Below, one piece after another: positions 7,426 to 17,064 of a DNA stretch of 64,000 nt (position 1 is its first letter; every line of letters begins with the position of its first letter). The notes beneath the pieces are model-generated. The model was not told where the DNA came from and ran no database searches. It worked only from the letters and a program-made list of their open reading frames with translations. The translations under genes and the position numbers were made by a program. The DNA comes from Paracoccaceae bacterium (GTDB lineage Bacteria; Pseudomonadota; Alphaproteobacteria; Rhodobacterales; Rhodobacteraceae). The stretch spans positions 623,781 to 687,780 of the forward strand of contig JAAFAB010000003.1 of the NCBI GenBank assembly GCA_018222585.1. Reading direction: 5' to 3'.

Positions 7426-10400
7426 ATGCATGTCGTCTTCCGCGAAAGTCACGGGCTGGAGGAAACCGACACGCCCACCGATCTCGGCCAGGACGCGGCC
7501 GAGCTGGTGGTGCTGTCCTATTCCGACAGTGACCTGGGCGCTTTCGCGGCAGGCTGGCATAGGGCGCGAGACGCGGGGGCCGAGCTGCCCTCGCTGCGGC
7601 TGGCGAACCTCTCGGCGCTGCGCCATCCGCTGTCGGTCGATACCTACCTGGAACAGACGCTGGAAGGCGCCTCGGGCATCCTGATCCGGCTGATCGGCGG
7701 CACCTCCTACTGGGCCTACGGGTTGTCGCAGGTGCAGGAACTGGCGCGGCGCAAGGGCCTTGCGCTGGCCGTGCTGCCCGCCGATGGCCGCCCGGATCCG
7801 GCGTTGGACGAGGTCTCGACCCTGCCGGTATCGACCCTGCGCCGCCTGTCGCATTTCTGCGAAGAGGGCGGGGCGGTGGCGGCCCAGGCGGCCCTTGCCC
7901 AGATGGCGCTGGCCGCAGGCCACTACGCCGCCCCCGTGCCCGGCACAAAGGAGCTGCCGCAGGTCGGCGCCTGGACGCCCGAAACCGGGGTGCTGCCCCT
8001 TGATCGCGCGGGTGAGGCCCTGCCCGGTGACGCCCCCCGCATCCTGATCACCTTCTACCGCGCCTATCTCGCCGCCGCCGACATGGCCCCGGTCGAGGCG
8101 CTGTTTTCGGCCTTCCGCGCAAAGGGGTATGCCTGCCTCGGCCTCTTCGCGCCCTCGCTCAAGGCCCCCGTCGCGGCGGATCCGCTGCGGCAGGCCGTGG
8201 CCGCCCTGTCCCCTGCTGCCGTGGTCAACCTGACCGCCTTCTCGGGACGCGGCGCCGAGACCTCTCCGCTGGATGCGGGCGAGGTGCCGGTCTTCCAGGC
8301 GGCGCTGGCGACCTCGACCCGCAAGGCCTGGGCCGGGGCCGAACGTGGCCTTTCGCCCGCCGATCTCGCCATGCATGTCGTCCTGCCCGAGGTGGACGGG
8401 CGGCTGACCGGCGGCGTGATCTCGTTCAAGGAGCCGGGGGCGCGCGACCCCGACCTGCAATTCGCCCGCATGGTGCACAAGCCCGAGGCGGACCGCATCG
8501 CGGCACTGGTCGCGCGTGTCGACGGCTGGCTGCGGCTGGCGCGGATGCAACCGGCAGAGCGGCGCGTCACGCTGGTGCTGTCCACCTATCCCGGCAAGGA
8601 CTGGCAGATGGGTCATGCGGTCGGCCTCGACGCGCCCGAGTCGGCGCGGGCGATCCTGCAGGACCTCGCCGAGGCGGGCCACGCCGTGAGCGATCCCGGC
8701 GAGAACCTGCCCGAACAGCTCCTGAGCGCCCGGGAAAGCTGGCCGCTGGCTGAGTACAAGGCCGCGCTGGCGACCCTGCCCGAGAGCCTGCAACAGGACC
8801 TCACCGCCGCCTGGGGCGCGCCGGAGGACGACCCGGCCTTCGCCGACGATGCCTTCCATTTCACCGCGCTGCCCTGCGGCACGGCCACCTTGGCGCTGCA
8901 ACCCGAGCGCGGCGATGTCGCCCTGCGCGATGACGACTACCACGACCTCGCCCGCGTCCCGCGTCATGGCTACGTGGCCTTTTACCTGTGGCTTCAGGCG
9001 CGCACCGACGCGCTGGTGCATATCGGCGCCCATGGCACGCTGGAATGGCTGCCGGGCAAATCCGTTGCCCTGTCAGGCACTTGCTGGCCCGAGGTGCTGA
9101 CCGGCACTCTGCCTGTCCTCTACCCCTTCATCGTCAACGACCCCGGCGAGGCCGCACAGGCCAAGCGCCGCATCGGCGCGCTGACCCTTGGCCATATCCC
9201 TCCGCCCCTGCGCGAAAGCGGCGGCCACCAGCGCCTCGCACGGCTGGAATCGCTGCTGGACGAGTTCAGCAACGCCGACGGTCTCGACCCGAAACGCCGC
9301 GCCCGGCTGCAGGAGGATATCCGCGACGAGGCCCGTGCTCTTGGCGTCGAGGATGACCTTGGCCTTGATGCCGCCACCAGCGCCGCCGAGGCGCTGACCC
9401 GCATCGACCGTTTCGTCTGCGACGTGAAGGACAGCCAGTTCGGCGACGGTCTGCATGTCTGGGGACGCGGCAGCGGCGCGCCGATGCCCTTCGATATCGC
9501 CGAAGCGTTGAGGGGCGAACGCAGCGCGCTGCCCGCCGCGCTGAATGGCCGCCGCATTGATGGTGGGCCGTCCGGCTCGCCCTACCGGGGCCGGACCGAG
9601 GTGCTGCCAACGGGCCGCAACCTCTTCACCACCGACCCCCGCTCCGTCCCCAGCCGGGCCGCCTATGCGCAGGGCGTGAAATTGGCCGAGGAACTGGTGC
9701 GCCGCCACCTGCAGGACCACGGCGATTACCCGCGCGGGCTGGTCGTCGACCTCTGGGGCTCTGCCACCATGCGCACCGCCGGCGAGGAATTCGCCATGGC
9801 GCTGCATTTGTTGGGCGTGCGCCCCGTATGGGACCAGGGCAGCGAACGGGTTTCCGGCATCGAGGTGCTGCCCATTGCCGAGCTCGAGCGCCCGCGCCTC
9901 GACGTGACCCTGCGGGTCTCGGGCCTGTTCCGCGATGTCTTCCCGACGCTCTCGACCCTCTTCGGGCAGGCCGTGCAGGCGCTGGCCGGGCGCGACGAGG
10001 CCGCTGACTGGAACCCCTACGCCGCCACCGCGCCGGGCGCGCGGGTCTATGGGCCCGCGCCGGGGCAATACGGTCTGGGCATGGGCGCGGCGCTGGAGGA
10101 TTATTCCGAAGAAGGCCGCCGCGCGGCGGGCGAGGCCTGGCTGGCGGCAAGCTCCTGGGCGCTGGACGGGGCGGAACCGGCGCGGGATGCCGAGGGGCTG
10201 CGCGCCCGTGTCGCCCGGGCCGATGCCTTCCTGCACCTGCAGGACCTGCCCGAGACCGACCTGCTGCTGGCCGCCGATTATGCCGCCCATGAGGCCGGGT
10301 TTGCCGCCGCCCAGAAGATCACGGGCGGCGCGGCGGCGCTCTACCATCTCGACAACACCGACCCCGCGCGGCCCCGCGCCCGGGGGCTGGGAGAGGAGAT

Positions 10401-10716
10401 CGCCCGCGTCGTCCTGGCCCGCGCCGCCAACCCGGACTGGATCGCCGGGATGCGGCGCCACGGCTTCCGGGGCGGGGCCGAGATCGCCGCCACGCTGGAT
10501 CACATGGCCGCCTTCGCGCATCTGGCGGGCGCGGTCTCTCCGCATCTTTTCGACGCCTATTACGACGCGACCCTCGGCGATGATCAGGTGACGGAGTTCC
10601 TGTCGAAGGCCAATCCCCGCGCGCTTCAGGCCATGCAGGACCGGTTCCGTGCGCTGCTGGACGCCGGTCTCTGGGACACCCGCCGCAACTCGCTGCGGCA
10701 GGAGCTGGGCGCATGA
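7426..10716 (+). CDS. cobN: Cobaltochelatase large subunit CobN
   Basis: A 1096-residue CobN/magnesium-chelatase BchH-type subunit, which with CobS and CobT inserts Co2+ into hydrogenobyrinic acid a,c-diamide using ATP. Typical blocks are VVLSYSDSDLGAF near the N-terminus, LIGGTSYWAYG, HIGAHGTLEWLPGKSVALSG, the PFIVNDPGEAAQAKRRIGA segment and GEEFAMALHLLGVRPVWDQGS. It is shorter than the well-studied Pseudomonas denitrificans CobN (about 1275 residues), but the frame is continuous and all core blocks are present, so it looks complete. cobS and cobT are not in the window. Its stop overlaps the cobG start by 4 bases. Confidence 0.95.
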   Translation: MHVVFRESHGLEETDTPTDLGQDAAELVVLSYSDSDLGAFAAGWHRARDAGAELPSLRLANLSALRHPLSVDTYLEQTLEGASGILIRLIGGTSYWAYGLSQVQELARRKGLALAVLPADGRPDPALDEVSTLPVSTLRRLSHFCEEGGAVAAQAALAQMALAAGHYAAPVPGTKELPQVGAWTPETGVLPLDRAGEALPGDAPRILITFYRAYLAAADMAPVEALFSAFRAKGYACLGLFAPSLKAPVAADPLRQAVAALSPAAVVNLTAFSGRGAETSPLDAGEVPVFQAALATSTRKAWAGAERGLSPADLAMHVVLPEVDGRLTGGVISFKEPGARDPDLQFARMVHKPEADRIAALVARVDGWLRLARMQPAERRVTLVLSTYPGKDWQMGHAVGLDAPESARAILQDLAEAGHAVSDPGENLPEQLLSARESWPLAEYKAALATLPESLQQDLTAAWGAPEDDPAFADDAFHFTALPCGTATLALQPERGDVALRDDDYHDLARVPRHGYVAFYLWLQARTDALVHIGAHGTLEWLPGKSVALSGTCWPEVLTGTLPVLYPFIVNDPGEAAQAKRRIGALTLGHIPPPLRESGGHQRLARLESLLDEFSNADGLDPKRRARLQEDIRDEARALGVEDDLGLDAATSAAEALTRIDRFVCDVKDSQFGDGLHVWGRGSGAPMPFDIAEALRGERSALPAALNGRRIDGGPSGSPYRGRTEVLPTGRNLFTTDPRSVPSRAAYAQGVKLAEELVRRHLQDHGDYPRGLVVDLWGSATMRTAGEEFAMALHLLGVRPVWDQGSERVSGIEVLPIAELERPRLDVTLRVSGLFRDVFPTLSTLFGQAVQALAGRDEAADWNPYAATAPGARVYGPAPGQYGLGMGAALEDYSEEGRRAAGEAWLAASSWALDGAEPARDAEGLRARVARADAFLHLQDLPETDLLLAADYAAHEAGFAAAQKITGGAAALYHLDNTDPARPRARGLGEEIARVVLARAANPDWIAGMRRHGFRGGAEIAATLDHMAAFAHLAGAVSPHLFDAYYDATLGDDQVTEFLSKANPRALQAMQDRFRALLDAGLWDTRRNSLRQELGA

Positions 10717-11846
10717 GCGGCCCGGTCGTCAAAGGTCCGGTAGTCAAAGGCTGGTGCCCCGGCGCCTACCGCCCGATGATGTCGGGCGACGGGCTGGTGG
10801 TGCGGGTGCGCCCGCGTCTGGCGCGGTTCACGGGTGCGCAGGTGCTGGGCCTCTGCGCACTGGCGCAGCGCCATGGCAGCGGCGTGCTGGACCTGACCAA
10901 CAGGGCCAATATCCAGATCCGTGGGGTCGCTGAGGCTGATCACGAGCCGCTGCTGGAAAGCCTTGCCGCGCTCTCGCTTCTCGACGTCGATCCGGGCGTG
11001 GAAAGCCGCCGCAATATCCTGGTCCAGCCCTTCTGGCAGGCTGGGGACCTGACCGAGCGCCTGACGCTCGGGTTGCTCGACCTGCTGCCCGATCTGCCCG
11101 CGCTGCCTGCCAAGGTGGGCTTCGCCGTGGACACCGGCCCCGCGCCGCTGCTGTCCGAGTCCTCCGCCGATTTCCGGCTGGAGCGCTCCGCCTCTGGCCT
11201 GATCCTGCGCGCCGATGGCAGCCCTCTCGGGCGGCCCGTGACCGAGGCCGAAGCGCTGCCTGCGCTTGCCGAAATGGCGGAGTGGTTCGACGCCCGCCGC
11301 AGCCCGGACCATCGCCGCATGACGCAGGTGCTGGCAGACCATGCTCTGCCGCAGGGTTGGGCCGCCGAGGCGCCCCTCGCCGCCGCTGAGACCCCGCAGC
11401 CCGGCGCGCATCCCATGGGCGCCCTGCTGGGTGCCGCCTTCGGGCAGATCGACGCCGCCGAACTTGCGGGTCTCATCACCGATGACACCGCCCTGCGCGT
11501 CACCCCCTGGCGGCTGATCCTGCTGGAGGGCGCCGCCCTGCCGACCGCAGGCAGCCTGATCACCACCCCCGGCGATCCGCTGCTGCACGTCGATGCCTGC
11601 CCTGGTGCGCCGCTCTGTCCGCAGGCCACCGTGGAAACCCGCGAACTGGCCCGTGCGCTGGCCGGGACCCGCCCCGGCGCGCTGCATGTCTCGGGCTGTG
11701 CCAAGGGCTGCGCCCGGGCGCGACCTGCCGAAACCACCCTCGTCGGCCGTGACGGGACCTTTGACCTTGTGATCGACGGCAAGGCCAGCGATCTTCCCCG
11801 CCAGACCGGGCTGACCCCCGTGACGCTACGAACCGGAGCCTTCTGA
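10713..11846 (+). CDS. cobG: Precorrin-3B synthase CobG
   Basis: A 377-residue siroheme-free relative of nitrite/sulfite reductases that uses O2 to make precorrin-3B, the ring-contraction step unique to the aerobic pathway. The N-terminal WCPGAYRPMMSGDGLVVRVRP and TNRANIQIRGV blocks match the ferredoxin-like half domains. The [4Fe-4S] ligands are in the C-terminal part: CPGAPLCPQ followed by HVSGCAKGC. It is shorter than P. denitrificans CobG but retains the cluster cysteines. It overlaps cobN by ATGA, and cobH follows 4 bases after its stop. Its presence marks oxygen-dependent B12 synthesis. Confidence 0.9.
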   Translation: MSGPVVKGPVVKGWCPGAYRPMMSGDGLVVRVRPRLARFTGAQVLGLCALAQRHGSGVLDLTNRANIQIRGVAEADHEPLLESLAALSLLDVDPGVESRRNILVQPFWQAGDLTERLTLGLLDLLPDLPALPAKVGFAVDTGPAPLLSESSADFRLERSASGLILRADGSPLGRPVTEAEALPALAEMAEWFDARRSPDHRRMTQVLADHALPQGWAAEAPLAAAETPQPGAHPMGALLGAAFGQIDAAELAGLITDDTALRVTPWRLILLEGAALPTAGSLITTPGDPLLHVDACPGAPLCPQATVETRELARALAGTRPGALHVSGCAKGCARARPAETTLVGRDGTFDLVIDGKASDLPRQTGLTPVTLRTGAF

Positions 11847-11850
11847 CCTG

Positions 11851-12480
11851 ATGACCTACGTTTACGAAACCGACGGGGCGGCGATCTATGCCGAATCCTT
11901 CGCCACCATCCGCGCCGAGGCCGAACTGGCCCGCTTCAACGCGGACGAGGAACAGGTGGCGGTGCGGATGATCCATGCCGCCGGTCTGGTCGGGCTGGAA
12001 CGCGATATCCGCTTCTCCGACGGCTTCGTGGCTGCCGCGCGGACCGCGCTTGAGGCCGGGGCCCCGATCCTCTGCGATGCGCGCATGGTCTCAGAGGGGA
12101 TCACCCGCTTCCGCCTTCCGGCCGAGAACGAGGTCGTCTGCACCCTGCATGATCCCTCCGTGCCTGCGCTGGCCAAGGAAATGTCCAACACCCGCTCCGC
12201 CGCCGCGCTGGAACTGTGGCGCCCGAAGCTGGCCGGTGCCGTGGTGGCGATCGGCAATGCGCCGACTGCGCTTTTCCACCTGCTGAACATGCTGGAAGAC
12301 CCCGACTGCCCGCGCCCCGCCGCGATCATCGGCTGCCCCGTGGGCTTTGTCGGCGCTGCCGAAAGCAAGGCCGCGCTCTGGCAGGACCAGCCGGTGCCCT
12401 GCTGCGTCGTGCAGGGCCGCCTCGGCGGCTCGGCCATCACCGTTGCCGCCGTCAACGCCATCGCGAGCCGCAAGGAATGA
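11851..12480 (+). CDS. cobH: Precorrin-8X methylmutase CobH
   Basis: A 209-residue enzyme that moves the methyl group from C11 to C12, giving hydrogenobyrinate. The family block RMIHAAGLVGLERDIRFSDG contains the catalytic His (residue about 43). Later conserved blocks are ILCDARMVSEGITR, SNTRSAAALELW, VAIGNAPTALFHLL and GCPVGFVGAAESK. Length equals the usual 205-215. The gene sits between cobG and cobI and overlaps cobI by ATGA. Confidence 0.96.
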   Translation: MTYVYETDGAAIYAESFATIRAEAELARFNADEEQVAVRMIHAAGLVGLERDIRFSDGFVAAARTALEAGAPILCDARMVSEGITRFRLPAENEVVCTLHDPSVPALAKEMSNTRSAAALELWRPKLAGAVVAIGNAPTALFHLLNMLEDPDCPRPAAIIGCPVGFVGAAESKAALWQDQPVPCCVVQGRLGGSAITVAAVNAIASRKE

Positions 12481-13205
12481 GCGCCGGGACGATCTACGGC
12501 CTGGGCCTGGGCCCCGGCAATCCCGACCTGATGACCGTGCGCGCGGACCGTCTGCTGCGCGGCGCGAAACACGTGGCCTTCTTCCGCAAGGCGGGCCGCA
12601 AGGGGCAGGCGCGCCAGATCGTCAACGGCATGATCCCCGAGGGCGCGACCGAGCACCCGATGGAATACCCGGTGACGACCGAGATCCCCTTCACCGATCC
12701 CGAATACAACCGCGTCCTGGCCGAGTTCTACGAGGACAGCACCGCGCATCTGCGCGACATCGCGGCGGGCGGCGAGGACGTGGTGGTGCTGTGTGAGGGC
12801 GATCCGTTCTTCTATGGCTCCTTCATGCATCTCTACATGCGCCTCGTCGATCAGGTCCCGGTCGAGGTCGTGCCCGCGATCACCGGCATGTCGGCGGCCT
12901 GGACGGCGACCGGCTCGCCGATCACCTGGGGCGACGATGTGCTGACGGTGCTGATGGGGACCCTTGGCGAAGAGGACCTGGCGCAGCGCATGGCGCTGAC
13001 CGATGCCATCGTTGTGATGAAGATCGGCCGCAATATCCAGAAGGTCCGCCGCGCGCTGCGGACCGCAGGTCGCTACGAACAAGCCTGGCTGGTCGAATAT
13101 GCTGCCATGCCCAACCAGCGCGTGCAGCGACTGGCCGAGGCCGAGGATGGGGTGACGCCCTATTTCTCGATCATCGTGGTGCATGGACAGGGGCGGCGGC
13201 CATGA
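12477..13205 (+). CDS. cobI: Precorrin-2 C20-methyltransferase CobI
   Basis: A 242-residue tetrapyrrole methylase that transfers a SAM methyl to C20 of precorrin-2. The N-terminal GLGLGPGNPDLMTVRA loop and the CEGDPFFYGSFMHLYMRL and VPAITGMSAAWTATG segments are typical of CobI/CbiL. The ATG at 12477 overlaps the cobH stop. The longer frame starting at 12216 is only a read-through of cobH in another frame and is rejected. The 3' end overlaps cobJ by 4 bases. Confidence 0.95.
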   Translation: MSAGTIYGLGLGPGNPDLMTVRADRLLRGAKHVAFFRKAGRKGQARQIVNGMIPEGATEHPMEYPVTTEIPFTDPEYNRVLAEFYEDSTAHLRDIAAGGEDVVVLCEGDPFFYGSFMHLYMRLVDQVPVEVVPAITGMSAAWTATGSPITWGDDVLTVLMGTLGEEDLAQRMALTDAIVVMKIGRNIQKVRRALRTAGRYEQAWLVEYAAMPNQRVQRLAEAEDGVTPYFSIIVVHGQGRRP

Positions 13206-13963
13206 GTGTTTCCGGGAGCGGCTGGCTTGCCGTCGCCGGTCTGGGGCCGGGGGCCGAAGCCCTTGTCACGCCCGAGGTTTCGGACGTGCTGGCCGAGGCC
13301 ACCGATATCGTCGGCTACATCCCCTACGTCGCGCGGGTGGCCGAGCGCCCCGGCCTGACGCTGCATGCCAGTGACAACCGGGTCGAGGTTGACCGCGCCA
13401 CCCATGCGCTGCAGATGGCCGCCGAAGGCCGCCGTGTCGTCGTGGTTTCCTCCGGCGATCCCGGGGTCTTCGCCATGGCCGCCGCCGTCTTCGAGGCGAT
13501 GGAGGCCGACCCCGCCGCCTGGCGCGACCTCGACATCCGCGTCCTGCCGGGCATCACCGCCATGCTCGCCGCCTCGGCCCGTGCCGGGGCGCCCCTGGGG
13601 CACGACTTCTGCGCCATCAACCTTTCGGACAACCTGAAACCCTGGAAGCTGATCGAGAAGCGCCTGCGCCTGGCCGCCGAGGCCGATTTCGCCATGGCCT
13701 TCTACAACCCGCGCTCAAAATCCCGCCCCGAAGGCTTTGCCCGGACGCTGGAGGTGCTGCAGGAGGCCTGCGGCGACGACCGCCCGGTGATCTTCGCCCG
13801 CGCGGTCTCGACGCCGGAAGAAGAGTTGCGCGTGGTCCCGCTGACCCAGTGCCGCCCCGAGATGGCGGACATGCGCACCATGGTCCTCGTCGGCTCGTCC
13901 CGCACCCGGATCATTCGCCGCCCGGCGGGCGATATCGTCTATACGCCGAGGTCGGTGACGTGA
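13202..13963 (+). CDS. cobJ: Precorrin-3B C17-methyltransferase CobJ
   Basis: A 253-residue tetrapyrrole methylase of the CobJ/CbiH group, which methylates C17 and drives ring contraction of precorrin-3B. Evidence is the N-terminal AVAGLGPGAEALVTPE loop, DIVGYIPYV, VVSSGDPGVFAMAAAVFEA, VLPGITAMLAASARAGAPLGHDFC, AINLSDNLKPW and AFYNPRSKSRP. It overlaps cobI at the start (ATGA). Its 3' end overlaps the convergent cobK gene by 25 bases. Confidence 0.95.
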   Translation: MSVSGSGWLAVAGLGPGAEALVTPEVSDVLAEATDIVGYIPYVARVAERPGLTLHASDNRVEVDRATHALQMAAEGRRVVVVSSGDPGVFAMAAAVFEAMEADPAAWRDLDIRVLPGITAMLAASARAGAPLGHDFCAINLSDNLKPWKLIEKRLRLAAEADFAMAFYNPRSKSRPEGFARTLEVLQEACGDDRPVIFARAVSTPEEELRVVPLTQCRPEMADMRTMVLVGSSRTRIIRRPAGDIVYTPRSVT

Positions 13964-14700
13964 CCCAACCAGCGCAGCACATCCTCGGGCGCATGGGCTT
14001 CGGGGCGTTCGGGCAGGGCGGGGCGGTCGATCATCACGACCGGCAGACCCAGCCTGCGCGCCGCCAGAAGCTTGGCGACAGAGGCGCTGCCGCCGGCGTT
14101 CTTCGACACCACCAGTTGCGTGCCATGGCGCTGCATCAGCGCAAGGTCGGCCTCCTCGGTGAAGGGGCCCCGGTCGATCACGGCCTCGGCCTTCGGCAGG
14201 GGCAGGGCGCCCTCGGGCGGATCGACGAGGCGCAGAAGGTAATCGTGCTGGGGCTGGGCCGCGAACTCGGCCAGGTGCATCCGGCCAACGGCCAGGAAAA
14301 CGCGGGTCGCAGGCCGGTCCAGCGCCGCCACGGCGCCCGCCATGTCAGGGACATGCAGCCAATTGTCTGTATCCTCTGCCACCCAGGGCGCGCGGGTAAG
14401 GGCCAGCAGCGGCGTGCCGGTCTCAAGGCAGGCGGCATGGGCATTGCGGCTCATCTGCGCGGCGAAAGGGTGGGTGCCGTCCACCAAATGTGTGATGCCC
14501 TCGGCGCGGATGTAGGCCGCCAGCCCCTCGGCCCCGCCAAAGCCCCCCATGCGCATGGGCAGCGACTGGGGCGCGGGCCGTGCTACGCGACCGGCCAGCG
14601 ACAGCACGCCGTCGATGCCTGCCCGGTCCATCAGCCGGGTCAGCGCGCGGGCCTCGGTGGTGCCGCCGAGAACAAGCACCTTGGCAGGGGAGGACGGCAT
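13939..14700 (-). CDS. cobK: Precorrin-6A reductase CobK
   Basis: A 253-residue NADPH-dependent enzyme that reduces precorrin-6A to dihydro-precorrin-6. The N-terminus (KVLVLGGTTEARALTRLM) and VDGTHPFAAQMSRNA are hallmarks of CobK/CbiJ, and KNAGGSASVAKLLAARRLGLPVVMIDRP is the C-terminal block. It is the only cob gene of this run on the minus strand. Its ATG overlaps the cobL ATG by two bases in a divergent pair (GCATGT), and its 3' end overlaps cobJ by 25 bases. GGAG lies about 9 bases before the start. It must be transcribed from inside cobL, so it is not on the riboswitch transcript. Confidence 0.93.
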   Translation of the reverse strand: MPSSPAKVLVLGGTTEARALTRLMDRAGIDGVLSLAGRVARPAPQSLPMRMGGFGGAEGLAAYIRAEGITHLVDGTHPFAAQMSRNAHAACLETGTPLLALTRAPWVAEDTDNWLHVPDMAGAVAALDRPATRVFLAVGRMHLAEFAAQPQHDYLLRLVDPPEGALPLPKAEAVIDRGPFTEEADLALMQRHGTQLVVSKNAGGSASVAKLLAARRLGLPVVMIDRPALPERPEAHAPEDVLRWLGHVTDLGV

Positions 14701-15898
14701 GTCTGACACTCCGTGGCTGACGATTGTCGGGCTGGGCGAGGATGGGGCGCAGGGCCTTTCTGCGGCAAGCCTTGCGGCCCTGCAAGAGGCCGAGGTGGTG
14801 ATGGGCCCGCCCCGCCACCTGTCGCTGCTGGCAGATCTGGGCGCCGAGCGACTTCCCTGGCCCGTCCCCTTCGCCGATGGCATCCCGCAGTTGCTGGCCC
14901 TGCGCGGACGCCGGGTGGTGGTGCTGGCCTCTGGTGATCCCTTCTGGTTCGGCGCCGGGACGGTGCTGGCGCGCCACCTCGCCCCTGGTGAATGGCGGGC
15001 GCTGCCGGGGGTGTCCTGTTTCGCGCTGGCCGCCGCCCGGCTGGGCTGGCCGCTGGAAACCACGCTCTGCATCGGCTTGCACGCCGCGCCGCTGGCCCGT
15101 CTTCGTCCGCACCTCGCCCCCGGCCTGCGCGCCGTGGTCCTGCTGCGCGACGGCGCGGCGGTGGCGGATCTGGGCGCCTATCTTTCCGACACGGGTTTCG
15201 GCGAAAGCCAGGTCACGGTCTGCGAAGCCCTTGGCGGGCCGCGTGAAACCCTGACCCACACCCGCGCCGATGCGCTGGAGGGGCGGAGCTTCGCCGCCCC
15301 CGTCTGCGTCGCCGTCGAGATCGCCGGAGAGGGTGCCGTGCTGCCGCTGGCCTCTGGCCGTTCCGACACGTGGTTCGCCAATGACGGCCAGATCACCCGC
15401 CGCCCCGTGCGCGCCCTGACCCTCTCGGCCCTCGCGCCGCGACCGGGAGAGCACCTGTGGGATATCGGCGGCGGCTCGGGCTCCATCGCGCTGGAATGGC
15501 TGATGGCGCATCCCTCGCTGAGCGCGACCAGCTTCGAGGTCCGCGAGGACCGCGCCCAGCGGATCCGTGACAACGCCGCCAGCCTCGGAATGGATCGCCT
15601 GACCGTCCTCACCGGGCGGGCCCCTGCCGTGCTGGACGGTCAGCCCCTGCCACAGGCGGTGTTCATCGGCGGCGGTCTCTCGGCCGATCTGCTGGCAACG
15701 CTGGAAGCCACATTGCCCGCGGGCACCCGCCTTGTCGCCAATGCGGTGACGCTGGAAAGCGAGGCCTTGCTGGCGCAGAGCCGCGCACGCCTGGGCGGCG
15801 ACCTGCTACGTATCGAACTGGCCGAGGCCGAGGCGCTCGGATCCCGCCAGGGCTGGGCACCGGGCCGTCCCATCGTGCAATGGAGCGTCACCCTTTGA
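14699..15898 (+). CDS. cobL: Precorrin-6Y C5,15-methyltransferase (decarboxylating) CobL
   Basis: A 399-residue two-domain enzyme. The N-terminal half is a CbiE-like tetrapyrrole methylase (TIVGLGEDGAQGLS, VLASGDPFWFGAG). The C-terminal half is a CbiT-like Rossmann methyltransferase with the SAM motif LWDIGGGSGSIALEWL (about residues 252-267). It methylates C5 and C15 and decarboxylates the C12 acetate. AGGGGAGGA stands ahead of the ATG at 14699, which supports this start over the longer frame from 14549 (antisense to cobK). Its 3' end overlaps cobE by 19 bases. Confidence 0.94.
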   Translation: MSDTPWLTIVGLGEDGAQGLSAASLAALQEAEVVMGPPRHLSLLADLGAERLPWPVPFADGIPQLLALRGRRVVVLASGDPFWFGAGTVLARHLAPGEWRALPGVSCFALAAARLGWPLETTLCIGLHAAPLARLRPHLAPGLRAVVLLRDGAAVADLGAYLSDTGFGESQVTVCEALGGPRETLTHTRADALEGRSFAAPVCVAVEIAGEGAVLPLASGRSDTWFANDGQITRRPVRALTLSALAPRPGEHLWDIGGGSGSIALEWLMAHPSLSATSFEVREDRAQRIRDNAASLGMDRLTVLTGRAPAVLDGQPLPQAVFIGGGLSADLLATLEATLPAGTRLVANAVTLESEALLAQSRARLGGDLLRIELAEAEALGSRQGWAPGRPIVQWSVTL

Positions 15899-16263
15899 TC
15901 GTCGCGGGCTTCGGATATCGCGGTACGACCACGCCCGAGGCGCTGGCCGAAGCCCTGCGCCTTGCTGCCGGAGCGCGCAGGGTCGACGCCATCGCCACAC
16001 CCGCCGACAAGGCCGCAACGCCCGCCTTCCGCAGCTTCGTCGAAACCCTCTCTCTGCCCCTCTGCCGGGTGCCCGCACGGGCACTGCAAGAGGTTGAAAC
16101 CCTTACCCAATCCATGACGTCCCGCGCCGCGCGCGGCACCGGTAGCGTGGCCGAAGCCTCGGCCCTGGCCAGCCTTGCCCCCGGTGCCCGCCTGCTGGGC
16201 CCGCGCGTCATATCGACAGACCGCAGCGCCACCTGCGCGCTGGCTGAAGGAGACCCCCTGTGA
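15880..16263 (+). CDS. cobE: Cobalamin biosynthesis protein CobE (CbiG C-terminal-like)
   Basis: A 127-residue protein with the CobE/CbiG_C opening [21 protein letters not shown], a central [12 protein letters not shown] and the later [11 protein letters not shown] with a C-terminal SATCALAEG. CobE is needed for cobalamin synthesis in P. denitrificans but its exact chemistry is unsettled; the related CbiG domain acts in ring contraction in the anaerobic route. The start lies inside cobL (19-base overlap), and the stop overlaps the GTG of cobM, so it is fully embedded in the operon. Confidence 0.88.
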   Translation: MERHPLIVAGFGYRGTTTPEALAEALRLAAGARRVDAIATPADKAATPAFRSFVETLSLPLCRVPARALQEVETLTQSMTSRAARGTGSVAEASALASLAPGARLLGPRVISTDRSATCALAEGDPL

Positions 16264-17063
16264 CCGTCCATTTCATCGGTGCCGGCCCCGGCGCCCCCGA
16301 CCTGCTGACCCTGCGTGGCCGCGATATCATCGCCTCTTGCCCTGTCTGCCTCTATGCCGGGTCGCTGGTGCCCGAGGCGATCTTGGGCCATTGCCCCGAG
16401 GGCGCGGTGATCATCAACACGGCGCCGATGAACCTCGATCAGATCGTCGAGGAGATCCGCAAGGCCCATGAGGCCGGGCAGGACGTGGCGCGGCTGCACT
16501 CGGGTGACCTGTCGGTCTGGTCGGCCATGGGGGAACAGATGCGCCGGCTGCGCGAACTGGGCATCCCGGTCTCGGTCACGCCTGGCGTGCCGGCCTTCGC
16601 GGCGGCAGCGGCGGCGCTTGGCGCCGAGCTGACCCTGCCGGGCGTTGCGCAATCTCTGGTGCTGACCCGCACGCCGGGCCGCGCCTCGTCGATGCCCGAG
16701 GGAGAGACGCTGACCAATTTTGCCGCCACCGGCGCGACTCTGGCCATCCACCTGTCGATCCAGAACATTCGGAAAGTGGTGGAGGATCTCTCCCCCGCCT
16801 ATGGCGCCGATTGCTCGGTGGCCGTCGTCTTCCGCGCCAGCTGGCCGGATGAGAGGATCATCCGCGGCACCCTCGCCGATATCGAAAGCCAGCTGGACGA
16901 GGGCATCACCCGCACCGCGCTGATCCTTGTCGGGCCTGCGTTGGCGGCGGAGGGGTTCACGGAGAGCTGCCTCTACTCCGTCGATTACGACCGCCGCTAT
17001 CGGCCCCAGAGCGCGCACTCGCAATGGGCCGGATGGACCCCGGAAGACGAGGCAAAGGGCTGA
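16260..17063 (+). CDS. cobM: Precorrin-4 C11-methyltransferase CobM
   Basis: A 267-residue tetrapyrrole methylase of the CobM/CbiF group, which methylates C11 of precorrin-4. Evidence is [18 protein letters not shown] at the N-terminus, [32 protein letters not shown] and [23 protein letters not shown]. The start codon is GTG at 16260, overlapping the cobE stop (GTGA), with GAAGGAGA just upstream. The next gene, cobB, begins one base after its stop. Confidence 0.95.
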   Translation: MTVHFIGAGPGAPDLLTLRGRDIIASCPVCLYAGSLVPEAILGHCPEGAVIINTAPMNLDQIVEEIRKAHEAGQDVARLHSGDLSVWSAMGEQMRRLRELGIPVSVTPGVPAFAAAAAALGAELTLPGVAQSLVLTRTPGRASSMPEGETLTNFAATGATLAIHLSIQNIRKVVEDLSPAYGADCSVAVVFRASWPDERIIRGTLADIESQLDEGITRTALILVGPALAAEGFTESCLYSVDYDRRYRPQSAHSQWAGWTPEDEAKG

Positions 17064-17064
17064 G

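Noticed and set aside
5368-9033. A 1221-residue open frame on the minus strand
   Set aside because: It runs antisense to the riboswitch, cobW and cobN, has Arg/Gly/His-rich low-complexity composition and no domain. High GC makes such antisense frames common.
7426-10716. cobN taken as truncated because it is shorter than the P. denitrificans protein
   Set aside because: All core motifs, the start context and the coupling to cobG are intact, so the difference is treated as length variation.
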